A stretch of DNA of 35,804 nucleotides. It comes from Gammaproteobacteria bacterium 13_2_20CM_66_19. Its GTDB lineage: Bacteria > Pseudomonadota > Gammaproteobacteria > Steroidobacterales > Steroidobacteraceae. The stretch is taken from contig MNCZ01000049.1 of the NCBI GenBank assembly GCA_001914695.1, forward strand, positions 1 through 35,804, in the 5' to 3' direction. Shown in pieces: positions 14,406-21,565 of this stretch. The notes under the pieces were generated by a model. The model was not told where the DNA came from, did no database searches, and worked only from the letters and a program-made list of their open reading frames with translations. Both the position numbers and the translations under genes were made by a program. Position 1 is the stretch's first letter. Each line of letters starts with the position of its first letter.

Positions 14406-14750
14406 ATGTTCAAGTCCATTCGTAGCATTCTGACCGTGGCCGTGGTGACCGTGTCGCTCGGCGCACTGGCCGGTGTGGCCAAGGCTGACACCGACACCAA
14501 GTGGCAGAAGAATCACCCGCGCCGCGAGCAGGTGAACGAGCGCCTCGCGAACCAGAACAAGCGCATCCATCAGGAGGTCAAGCAAGGCGACATGACCAAG
14601 GCGAAGGCGGCGCAGCTGCACCGCGAGGACCGGACCATCCGCAAGGAAGAGCGCACCATGGCGCGCACGAACCACGGCCACATCACGAAGGCCGAGCAGA
14701 AGGCGCTGAACCAGCAGGAGAATCAGGTCAGCAAGCAGATCGGCAAGTAA
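14406..14750 (+). CDS. small exported, highly charged helical protein
   Basis: 114 residues. A classic signal peptide (MFKSIRSILTVAVVTVSLGA to about AKA, cleavage near residue 27) is followed by a mature part rich in Lys, Arg, Glu and Gln. That part includes REQVNERLANQNKRIHQE, GDMTKAKAAQLHREDRTIRK and GHITKAEQKALNQQENQ. Two related GxMTKAKAxxL / GxITKAEQKAL segments suggest an internal helical duplication with about 30 residues between copies. The strong Shine-Dalgarno AGGAGGAG (14392-14399) and an intrinsic terminator after the stop mark a stand-alone, well expressed gene. Not assigned to a named family; a periplasmic structural or stress role is a guess. Confidence 0.85.
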   Translation: MFKSIRSILTVAVVTVSLGALAGVAKADTDTKWQKNHPRREQVNERLANQNKRIHQEVKQGDMTKAKAAQLHREDRTIRKEERTMARTNHGHITKAEQKALNQQENQVSKQIGK

Positions 14751-14767
14751 TCTGACCGGACCGTGAG

Positions 14768-14805
14768 CGGCGGGAGCGCGGTGTCGCGCGCTTCCGCCGT
14801 TTTTT
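14768..14805 (+). terminator. Rho-independent terminator of the small exported gene
   Basis: CGGCGG (14768-14773) pairs with CCGCCG (14794-14799), extended by GAGCGCG against CGCGCGCTT, and is followed by six T (14800-14805). It lies 17 bases after the stop at 14750. The yhhQ end is just beyond on the opposite strand. Confidence 0.85.
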
Positions 14806-14847
14806 CTTCCGCAGCTCACCCCACCGACCCCCGCCGCGCCACGCGCT

Positions 14848-15555
14848 TCAGGCCCGGAGCGAGAACGGCGTGAAGTTCGTGCCGCGATCGTAGTAGTCCT
14901 CCTGCTCGGCACGCTTGAGGAACGCGACGATGCGGTAGGTCACCGGTGTCATGACGATCTCCCACGCCGATTTCAGCACGTACTGTGTGACGGTCACGTC
15001 GAGCAGCTCGGGTCCGGGCCACTCCCCGGCGAACGCCATCGTGTAAAAGAGCGCGGAATCGACCAGCTCCCCGCAGAGCGTCGAGCCGACGATCCGCGTC
15101 CACAGCCAGCGGCCGGACGTCCACAGCTTCATTCTCGCCAGCACGTAGCTGTTGACGAACGAGCCGCACCAGAAGGCCACGATCGAGGCGCAAATGATGC
15201 GCGGGGTATTGCCGAAGATCGCCTCGACAGCGGGCTGCTTCGCGCGCCAGAAACCGGCAGGTGGCAGGTGCACGATGACCGCGGACATGAGCGCCGCGAA
15301 CACCAGCGCCGCGAAGCCGCTCCACACCACGCGGCGGTCGCGCGCGTAGCCGTACACCTCGGTGAGTATGTCCCCGAACAGGTAGGAGATCGGGAAGAAC
15401 AGCACCCCCGACATGAAGGTCACCGGTCCCCACAGCGGCAGCTGCACGGTCGATACCTTCGCCGGGCCGATCAGATTCGCGCACAGCACCACGCAGACGT
15501 ACGCCCCGAGAATGAGGTCGTAATAGCGGTAAGTCTTCAGCGGCGCGGAGGGCAT
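14848..15555 (-). CDS. yhhQ: queuosine precursor transporter YhhQ
   Basis: 235 residues of the VUT/YhhQ family (integral inner-membrane, about six helices), which imports the queuosine precursors preQ0/preQ1 for tRNA modification. Visible features are the membrane segments LILGAYVCVVLCANLI and VTFMSGVLFFPISYLF, the family motif FPISYLFGDILTEVYGY, FWCGSFVNSYVLARMKLWT, and GELVDSALFYTMAF. The ATG at 15555 shares one base with the fahA stop (TGATG), so translation is coupled. It is the last gene of the hmgA-fahA-yhhQ run. No queuosine biosynthesis or tgt gene is in the window. An upstream in-frame extension lies inside fahA and is not used. Confidence 0.92.
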   Translation of the reverse strand: MPSAPLKTYRYYDLILGAYVCVVLCANLIGPAKVSTVQLPLWGPVTFMSGVLFFPISYLFGDILTEVYGYARDRRVVWSGFAALVFAALMSAVIVHLPPAGFWRAKQPAVEAIFGNTPRIICASIVAFWCGSFVNSYVLARMKLWTSGRWLWTRIVGSTLCGELVDSALFYTMAFAGEWPGPELLDVTVTQYVLKSAWEIVMTPVTYRIVAFLKRAEQEDYYDRGTNFTPFSLRA

Positions 15556-16865
15556 CAGGCCGTCAGTACCGTGCCCACGGCCTCGCCGAAGCCGATGCGC
15601 GCATAGCCCGGCCGCTCGCACCAGCCGCGCAGGATCACCCGGTCGCCGTCCTCGAGGAAGGTGCGGGTCTCGCCGCCGGCGAGAGCGATCGGTCGCTTGC
15701 CCGCGCTCGTCAGCTCGAGGAGCGACCCGGCCTGCTCCGGCAGCGGGCCGGACTGCGTGCCGCTGCCGAGGAGGTCCCCGGGCTTCAGGTTGCAGCCGTT
15801 CACCGTGTGATGCGCGAGCATCTGCCCGATGGTCCACCACGAGTCGCGGAAGCTCGCATGCGACAGCCGTTGCGGCGCGAGACCCGCGGCGCGCATGCGT
15901 GCGGTGTCGAGCCGCGCCTCGAGCTGAATGTCGATCGCGCCTGACCCGCGCTCCGTCCCGTCGTCGAGATAGGCGAGCGGCGGCGGCTCGCCGGGCGGGC
16001 GGCTCCAGGGGACGCGAAACGGCGCGAGCGCCTCGAGCGTCACCACCCAGGGCGAGACCGTGGTGGCGAAGTTCTTGGCGAGAAAGGGACCGAGCGGCTG
16101 GTACTCCCACGCCTGGATGTCGCGCGCGGACCAGTCGTTGAGCAGGCACAGCCCGAAGAGGTGCGACTCGGCCTCCCGGAGCGGCACGCTGCGGCCGAGC
16201 TCGTTGCCGCGCCCGACGAACACCCCGACCTCCAGCTCGTAGTCGAGGCGGCGCGTGGCGGCGAGCTCAGGAAGCGCCGCCCCCGGCGGCAGCACCTGTC
16301 CGGCGGGCCGCGCGAAGTCGTAGCCCGACACGCGGATGGAAGAGGCGCGGCCGTGATAAGCGACGGGCAGCCACTTGTAGTTCGGAAACAGCGGATTGTC
16401 GGGACGTAACAGCTTCCCGACGGCGGTGGCGTGATGGATCGAGGCATAGAAGTCGGTGTAGTCGCCCACCTGCGCCGCCACGCGGTACTCCGCCGCTTCC
16501 TGCGGGATGAGGAGCGGTCGCAGCCGCGGCGCGAGCGTGGACTCGGTGCGCAGCGCCGCCGACAGCCCCGCCCGGAGCGCCGAGCTCGCTTCGGGCCCCA
16601 GGCCCATGAGCGCATTGAGGAACGGCCGGGCACAGGCGCCGAGCGAGTGCGCCGCGGGCCCGTCGAGCACGCCGAGCTCATGCAGCGCGCCGAGGTCCAG
16701 CACGGAGTCGCCGATGGCGACGCCGCCCCGGAACTCCTCGGCGCTGCGCGCGCGGCGGAAGGCGCAGAACGGCAGATTCTGGATCGGGAAGTCGCCGTCG
16801 GGTGCGTTGGCGGAGCTGACCCAGCTCTTGCGCTTCGGGTCGTGGCTTAAGTCGATCGCGCGCAT
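15555..16865 (-). CDS. fahA: fumarylacetoacetase
   Basis: 436 residues. Hydrolyses 4-fumarylacetoacetate to fumarate and acetoacetate, the last step of tyrosine/homogentisate degradation. The SH3-like N-terminal domain (about 1-115) precedes the catalytic mixed-beta-roll. Key motifs are VGDYTDFYASIHHATAVG (metal Asp and catalytic His), KWLPVAYHGRASSI, YELEVGVFVG (metal glutamates), NDWSARDIQAWEYQPLGPF followed by LAKNFATT, and NLKPGDLLGSGTQSGP. ATG at 16865 is chosen; a GTG three codons earlier is possible. It follows hmgA after 21 bases and overlaps yhhQ. Acetoacetate could feed acetyl-CoA metabolism, but no CoA-transferase is nearby. Maleylacetoacetate isomerase is not seen in the window. 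Confidence 0.95.
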   Translation of the reverse strand: MRAIDLSHDPKRKSWVSSANAPDGDFPIQNLPFCAFRRARSAEEFRGGVAIGDSVLDLGALHELGVLDGPAAHSLGACARPFLNALMGLGPEASSALRAGLSAALRTESTLAPRLRPLLIPQEAAEYRVAAQVGDYTDFYASIHHATAVGKLLRPDNPLFPNYKWLPVAYHGRASSIRVSGYDFARPAGQVLPPGAALPELAATRRLDYELEVGVFVGRGNELGRSVPLREAESHLFGLCLLNDWSARDIQAWEYQPLGPFLAKNFATTVSPWVVTLEALAPFRVPWSRPPGEPPPLAYLDDGTERGSGAIDIQLEARLDTARMRAAGLAPQRLSHASFRDSWWTIGQMLAHHTVNGCNLKPGDLLGSGTQSGPLPEQAGSLLELTSAGKRPIALAGGETRTFLEDGDRVILRGWCERPGYARIGFGEAVGTVLTA

Positions 16866-16886
16866 GAGGTGCACCGCCAGGCGCGC

Positions 16887-18233
16887 TCAGCGGCCGCGCC
16901 GCCCGCGCGGCGCCGCCGCGTCCGGTGCGAAATTCTTCTTCAGATCCCGCCACACGCGCTGGTAGTCACTCTGCAGGAGCGGGGTCTCGAGCGCGTAGCG
17001 CGTCGGCCGGATCACGGTGCGCGTCTCGAACATGAACGCCATGGTGCCCTCGACGTGCCGAGGTTGCGAGGTGTCGGCGGCGCTCGCCCGCTCGAAGGTC
17101 GCCCCGTCCGGCCCGTGCCCGCTCATGCAGTTGTGGAGCGACGCCCCGCCCGGGGCGAAGCCCTCGGCCTTGGCGTCGTAGACCCCCTCGATCAGTCCCA
17201 TGAACTCGCTCGCGACGTTGCGATGAAACCAGGGGGGACGGAACGTGTCCTGCATGGCGAGCCAGCGGGGCGGAAAGATCACGAAGTCGACCGCATCGAC
17301 GCCGGGCGTATCGCTGACCGATTGCAGCACGAGAAAGATCGACGGGTCCGGATGGTCGTAGCTCACCGAGCCCATGGTGTTGAAGCGGCGCAGATCGTAG
17401 CGATACGGGGCGTGGTTGCCGTGCCAGGCGACGACATCGAGCGGGGAGTGATCGATGCGCGCCGACCAGAGGTGTCCGGCGAACTTCGCCACCAGCTCGA
17501 ACGCGCCCTCGCGGTCCTCGTACCAGGCGACCGGGGTCGCGAAATCGCGCGGATTGGCGAGCCCGTTGGAGCCGATGGGCCCGAGGTCCGGCAGCCGCAA
17601 CGGGGAGCCGAAATTCTCGCAGACGTAGCCGCGCGCGGCGCCGTCCGGCAGCTCGACGCGGAAGCGCAGGCCGCGCGGGAGCACGGCGACTTCCAGTGGA
17701 CGCACCTCGATGAGGCCGAGCTCGGTGGCGAGCCGCAGCCCCCCCTGCTGCGGCACGATCAGCAGCTCCCCGTCCGCGTCGTAGAAGAAGCGCTCGCGCA
17801 TCGAGCGGTTGGCCGCGTACCAGTGAATGCCGCAGCCCGTCTGGGTGTCGGGTGAGCCGTTGCCCCCGAGTGTGGCCAGGGCCTCGATGAAGTCGGTCGG
17901 CTCGCGCGGCAGCGGCGGCGGATCCCAGCGCAACTGATTCGGCGAGGGCGCGAGCTCGCCGAAGGCGCTCGTGATCCGCCCGTCATCGATCCGGCGGAAG
18001 GCGTCGTGGACCGCCGCGGGCCGGATGCGGTAGAGCCAGCTGCGCCGGTTGGCGCTGCGCGGCGCGGTGAAGGCGGTGCCCGAGAACTGCTCGGCGTACA
18101 GTCCGTAGGCGCAGCGCTGCGGGGAGTTGCGCCCCTCGGGCAATGCGCCCGGCAACGCCTCGCTCGCGAAGTGGTTGCCGAAACCGCTCTGATAGCGCGG
18201 CGCGGCGCTCGTGGTTGCTGCGGCCTCGGTCAT
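16887..18233 (-). CDS. hmgA: homogentisate 1,2-dioxygenase
   Basis: 448 residues. Fe(II)-dependent ring cleavage of homogentisate to maleylacetoacetate. N-terminal [26 protein letters not shown] is the family signature (shown in shorter form: [18 protein letters not shown]). Iron ligands lie in [18 protein letters not shown] (His and Glu) and in NCMSGHGPD (His). [18 protein letters not shown] and [10 protein letters not shown] are also conserved. ATG at 18233 has GGAG eight bases upstream; in-frame codons further upstream pass through the promoter region. First gene of a three-gene operon. Loss of this enzyme causes brown homogentisate pigment in many bacteria. Confidence 0.96.
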   Translation of the reverse strand: MTEAAATTSAAPRYQSGFGNHFASEALPGALPEGRNSPQRCAYGLYAEQFSGTAFTAPRSANRRSWLYRIRPAAVHDAFRRIDDGRITSAFGELAPSPNQLRWDPPPLPREPTDFIEALATLGGNGSPDTQTGCGIHWYAANRSMRERFFYDADGELLIVPQQGGLRLATELGLIEVRPLEVAVLPRGLRFRVELPDGAARGYVCENFGSPLRLPDLGPIGSNGLANPRDFATPVAWYEDREGAFELVAKFAGHLWSARIDHSPLDVVAWHGNHAPYRYDLRRFNTMGSVSYDHPDPSIFLVLQSVSDTPGVDAVDFVIFPPRWLAMQDTFRPPWFHRNVASEFMGLIEGVYDAKAEGFAPGGASLHNCMSGHGPDGATFERASAADTSQPRHVEGTMAFMFETRTVIRPTRYALETPLLQSDYQRVWRDLKKNFAPDAAAPRGRRGR

Positions 18234-18261
18234 GGGGCTGTCTCCGGTCACTTGGCTCCGC

Positions 18262-18267
18262 ATTATA
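18262..18267 (-). promoter_or_regulatory. candidate -10 element of hmgA
   Basis: A perfect TATAAT on the minus strand in the 119-base gap between hmgA and the divergent gene at 18353. No convincing -35 is seen at 16-18 bases, so an activator may be needed. Transcription would start about 20 bases before the hmgA ATG. Confidence 0.4.
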
Positions 18268-18352
18268 AATGCACGGGCCTCGCGAGCCGCGCCGGACGGC
18301 GCGTGCCTCACCGCTCGCGGGCTGGAAAACGGCGTGGAGTCGAGCTGCTAAC

Positions 18353-18934
18353 ATGCGCTGCGTGTCGGGACCGAAGCTGTGGCTGATGGCGATGGCGCTC
18401 GCGGGCGGGTCACTCCCCTGCGCTGGCGAGCCGCGCGAGGCGGACTCCAGGGCCGGGCCGCCGACCGCGGTGGCACGCTCGGCGCTCGCGATCCTCGAGG
18501 CGGCTGCCGCGCCCGCGGGCGTGACGCTCCGGCTGCGCCGTGCCGCCGATCAGACGCCTCTGCCTGCCACCGGGGTGACGGTGTCCGTCGCCGGCAGGAA
18601 CGCGCCCGCCACGGCGAGCGCTGACGGCTCGTGGTTCGCCCCGCTCCCGACGGCGGTCGGTGCCGGAGATACACTCGAGGTCGTGGTGGCCCACGACGGC
18701 ATCCGCGAGCTTCTCAGCGCCCGCTTCGCCGCCCCGGGCGCGAGAGATGCCGGCGGCGGTGCGGCAGCCGCCGACGCGTCGGGCGCTGCCCGCTCCCGCG
18801 CGAGCCCATCGGGCGCGGCCAAGGCCGCTGGCGTTGCGAGCCTGTGGCGGGATCACAAGCAGATGGCGTGGTGGATCCTCAACATCACCGTGGTGCTGAT
18901 CGCGACGATCGCGATCTCGCGGCGCATGTCGTGA
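18353..18934 (+). CDS. uncharacterised exported protein with C-terminal membrane anchor
   Basis: 193 residues, not recognised. An N-terminal hydrophobic signal-like segment (KLWLMAMALAGGSLPCAGEP) is followed by a beta-rich region, about residues 55-125, with ATGVTVSVAGRNAPATASAD and GDTLEVVVAHDGIREL, resembling an Ig-like or CNA-type fold. An Ala/Ser/Gly-rich linker follows. A C-terminal transmembrane helix MAWWILNITVVLIATIAI precedes a short basic tail RRMS. Topology would place the beta domain in the periplasm, tethered to the inner membrane. ATG at 18353 is chosen; alternatives at 18269 and 18386 exist. Divergent from hmgA, with no obvious link to it. Confidence 0.65.
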   Translation: MRCVSGPKLWLMAMALAGGSLPCAGEPREADSRAGPPTAVARSALAILEAAAAPAGVTLRLRRAADQTPLPATGVTVSVAGRNAPATASADGSWFAPLPTAVGAGDTLEVVVAHDGIRELLSARFAAPGARDAGGGAAAADASGAARSRASPSGAAKAAGVASLWRDHKQMAWWILNITVVLIATIAISRRMS

Positions 18935-18970
18935 GGGCAGGACCGGAGCGCCCACCCTCTCCCCGCTCAG

Positions 18971-19008
18971 CGACCCGCGCACCGCCCGGCGACCCGCGCA
19001 CCGCCCGG
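18971..19008. repeat. two tandem 19-bp repeats
   Basis: CGACCCGCGCACCGCCCGG occurs twice head-to-tail (18971-18989, 18990-19008), followed by a partial third start CGACCG. It lies between convergent genes and does not look like an intrinsic terminator. Confidence 0.8.
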
Positions 19009-19015
19009 CGACCGC

Positions 19016-20464
19016 TCAGCGTGCCGTGATGCTCCTGAGATAGCGGTAGAAAAACGTGTTGCCCGTGTAGAAGGACGCCACGCCGACGCGCTCGTCGCGC
19101 CCGTGCGCGCGCTCGTCGTCACGGTCGATGGCAATTCCGGAGACTCCGTAGGTCGGCAAGCCAGCGGCGCTGGTGTAGATCCCGTCCGAGGCGCCTGCAT
19201 GCATGTAGGGTATGACCTTGAGGCCCGGCCACGTCGCGGCGACCGAATCCTCCAGAGGCTTTTTCACCTCGGCGTCCAGCGGCGGCGGCGGGTAGCCGCG
19301 CCGATCCGGGGCGCGGTCGGAAATCTCCCCGTTGTCGGCGACGTAGCGGACCGTGATCTGCACATCATCCAGGACCTCGATCAGCCGCTGGCGGACTTCT
19401 TCCTGAGAATGCCCGGGGAGGATCCGGCAGTTCACGTTGGCGGTGGCGCGCTGCGGCAGCGCGTTATTGGCGTGACCCCCCTCGAGCCTTGTGGCGACAC
19501 AGGTCGTGTGCAGAATGCCCGCGACGGTCGGGATTTGCATGAGTCGCTCGAGGGCCTGGCCGTCGGGCGGGTCCGTGAGAATGCCCCGGTAGTCCGCGGC
19601 TTCCTGGCCGGTCGCCTCTGCGGCCATGCGCTCGAAATAGCCGCGCGTGACGTTGTTGAGCTCGAACGGGAAGCGGAACTTCTCGAGAGCCAAGAGCCCC
19701 GCGGCGAGCTCGTAGATCGCGTTGTCGGGTCGCGGCTGCGAGCTGTGGCCGCCCCGGTTGGTGACGGTCAGCTGGTAGTCGCCGTACACCTTCTCGGTGG
19801 CGCCCAGCTCGAATACCTTGGGCACGCCGTGCTCGGATCGGACCGAGTGTCCGTCGTGGTTCAGCACGAACTGGGCATCGATGAGCTCCCTGTGATTCCG
19901 GATGAGCCAGTCGACGCCGTTGCAGCAGCCGCCCTCCTCGTCCGCCGTGAGCGCAAGAATGATGTCGCGACTCGGGCGAAAACCCTCGTGCTTCATCCGC
20001 AGCAGCGTCGTCGCCATGATGGCATCGCCATCCTTCATATCCTGCGTGCCGCGGCCGTAGAAGTAGCCGTCCTTCTCGATGAGCTTGAAGGGATCGGTGC
20101 TCCAGTCCTCGCGCCGCGCCTCGACCACGTCGAGGTGGCCGATGAGCAGCACCGGCCTGTGCTTAGCTGTGCCACGGAGCCGCACCACCAGGTTCTTCTT
20201 GCGCTCGTTGGAACCGAGCACCGCGATGTCGGCGGCGGGGAAGCCCGCGTCCCGGAAGCGCTGCGCCGTCGCTTCGGCGGCGGTGGTGACGTTGCCGACG
20301 GAGTCGGTGGTGTTGATTTCGACCAGCTGCTTCAGGATCTCATGAGCGAGCGCGTTGGCCGCCTGGTCGGCTTCCGCGGCGGCGGCTGCGGCGGCCCGCG
20401 GCGCCGGCGCCGCCAGTCCCGCGATCAGGAGCGCCGTGAGCGCTGCGCGCCGAGGGGGGCTCAT
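19016..20464 (-). CDS. exported M20 family metallopeptidase
   Basis: 482 residues. Signal peptide about residues 1-30 (RRAALTALLIAGLAAPAPRA). Di-zinc M20 motifs are complete: VLLIGHLDVVEA (His and catalytic Asp), GRGTQDMKDG (bridging Asp), LTADEEGG (catalytic and metal Glu), NHDGHS, and the C-terminal AHGRDERV (His). The dimerisation-domain segment GGHSSQPRPDNAIYELAAGL is present. Probably a periplasmic dipeptidase or aminoacylase-like enzyme; M20 members also include succinyl-diaminopimelate desuccinylase and carboxypeptidases, and substrate cannot be read here. ATG at 20464 overlaps the propeller gene stop (ATGA), so longer in-frame forms inside that gene are rejected. It ends the transcription unit that begins with nuo genes. 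Confidence 0.9.
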   Translation of the reverse strand: MSPPRRAALTALLIAGLAAPAPRAAAAAAAEADQAANALAHEILKQLVEINTTDSVGNVTTAAEATAQRFRDAGFPAADIAVLGSNERKKNLVVRLRGTAKHRPVLLIGHLDVVEARREDWSTDPFKLIEKDGYFYGRGTQDMKDGDAIMATTLLRMKHEGFRPSRDIILALTADEEGGCCNGVDWLIRNHRELIDAQFVLNHDGHSVRSEHGVPKVFELGATEKVYGDYQLTVTNRGGHSSQPRPDNAIYELAAGLLALEKFRFPFELNNVTRGYFERMAAEATGQEAADYRGILTDPPDGQALERLMQIPTVAGILHTTCVATRLEGGHANNALPQRATANVNCRILPGHSQEEVRQRLIEVLDDVQITVRYVADNGEISDRAPDRRGYPPPPLDAEVKKPLEDSVAATWPGLKVIPYMHAGASDGIYTSAAGLPTYGVSGIAIDRDDERAHGRDERVGVASFYTGNTFFYRYLRSITAR

Positions 20465-21552
20465 GGGCCCCGCCCGCCCCGCGGGCTCGCGGCGGGCTCC
20501 TGCTCCGGCTCGAGCACCAGCAAGCGGAACGTGCCCGGCTGGATCGCCGGCCGCGGATGGGGCTGCTCGGGGCTGGCCGGGGGCGGCGGGCCGAAGTCCG
20601 CGGTGACGAGGTAGACGCGATGAGTGCGGGTATCGAGCGCCATCGTGCGGGCACCGCGCCGCGTCGGGACTGACTGCACGACTTGAGCAGCGCCGGAGGC
20701 GCCGGTGCGCACCACGGTCAGGTTCCCCTCGCCGCACGAGGCGAAGGCGAGGCCGCTGCCGGGATCGTAGGCCGCCGCGTCGACACCCGCGCCGATCGGT
20801 GCGCTGCCGAGCGCGCGCCCCGAGGCGGCATCCACGACCGCCATGACCCGGTTGGAGCACACCGGGAAGAGATGCCGCCGGTCGGCATCGAAGGCGAGCC
20901 CCGAAGGCTCTTCGCAGCCGGCGATCGGCCAGACCGACAGTACGCTCAACTTGCGCGCATCGAGCACGGCCAGGCTGTTCCTGTCCTCGAGGTTCACGTA
21001 GAGACGGCCCCTGCCGTCCGGCACGGCGAACTCGGGCTTGGCATCGAGGGCGAGGGTGCCGACGACCTGATCGGTCCCGGCATCGATCGCGGTGACGTTG
21101 CGCCCGCGGCCGTTGAAGGTGAAGACGTGCCGGGTGGCGGCGTCGTACACGATGGCGTCGGGGTTCTCCCCGGTGGTCTTGATTTCCTTCAGCCGCGCGA
21201 GCGTCTTCAGATCGAATACCACGACCAGCCCCGCGCGCCCGGCGCTGACATAGCCGCGATTGAGCTCGGGGGCGAGCGCGATCCCGTGCACGCCGGGCGT
21301 ATCGGCGATCCTGCCGGCCACCGCGAGCTTCCCGGTGTCGACGACCAGCACGTGCGTGCCGTGCGCGATGAACAGCCGGTGACCCTCGGGTTCGAGAGTC
21401 AGGTAGTCCCAGCCCTCATCGCCCGGAAGCGATACCTGGTGAGCGAGACGATAACGCGGCGCGGAATCGGCGCCTGCCGCGACGGCCGCCAGGAGCAGCA
21501 CGCCTGCGAGCGCGACGCCCCCTGCCCACTCGAACCGGAATGCGTGTCTCAT
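20461..21552 (-). CDS. exported YVTN-type beta-propeller protein
   Basis: 363 residues. Signal peptide about residues 1-29 (GVALAGVLLLAAVAAGADS). The rest is built of roughly 40-residue beta-propeller repeats with the pattern HRLFIAHGTHVLVVDTGKLA, NRGYVSAGRAGLVVVFDLKT, GRLYVNLEDRNSLAVLDARK, RHLFPVCSNRVMAVVDAASG, HRVYLVTADFG. This matches YVTN/NHL-like surface or periplasmic propellers, which mostly bind ligands rather than catalyse. Starts 13 bases after the nuoN stop and overlaps the M20 peptidase start, so it appears co-transcribed with both. A role in complex I is not suggested by any known subunit of that fold. Confidence 0.88.
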   Translation of the reverse strand: MRHAFRFEWAGGVALAGVLLLAAVAAGADSAPRYRLAHQVSLPGDEGWDYLTLEPEGHRLFIAHGTHVLVVDTGKLAVAGRIADTPGVHGIALAPELNRGYVSAGRAGLVVVFDLKTLARLKEIKTTGENPDAIVYDAATRHVFTFNGRGRNVTAIDAGTDQVVGTLALDAKPEFAVPDGRGRLYVNLEDRNSLAVLDARKLSVLSVWPIAGCEEPSGLAFDADRRHLFPVCSNRVMAVVDAASGRALGSAPIGAGVDAAAYDPGSGLAFASCGEGNLTVVRTGASGAAQVVQSVPTRRGARTMALDTRTHRVYLVTADFGPPPPASPEQPHPRPAIQPGTFRLLVLEPEQEPAASPRGGRGP

Positions 21553-21565
21553 GGGATCCCTTCCC

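Noticed and set aside
18262-18352. Long N-terminal extension of the 18353 gene from ATG 18269
   Set aside because: It would place the coding start in the hmgA promoter and remove the N-terminal position of the hydrophobic signal-like segment.
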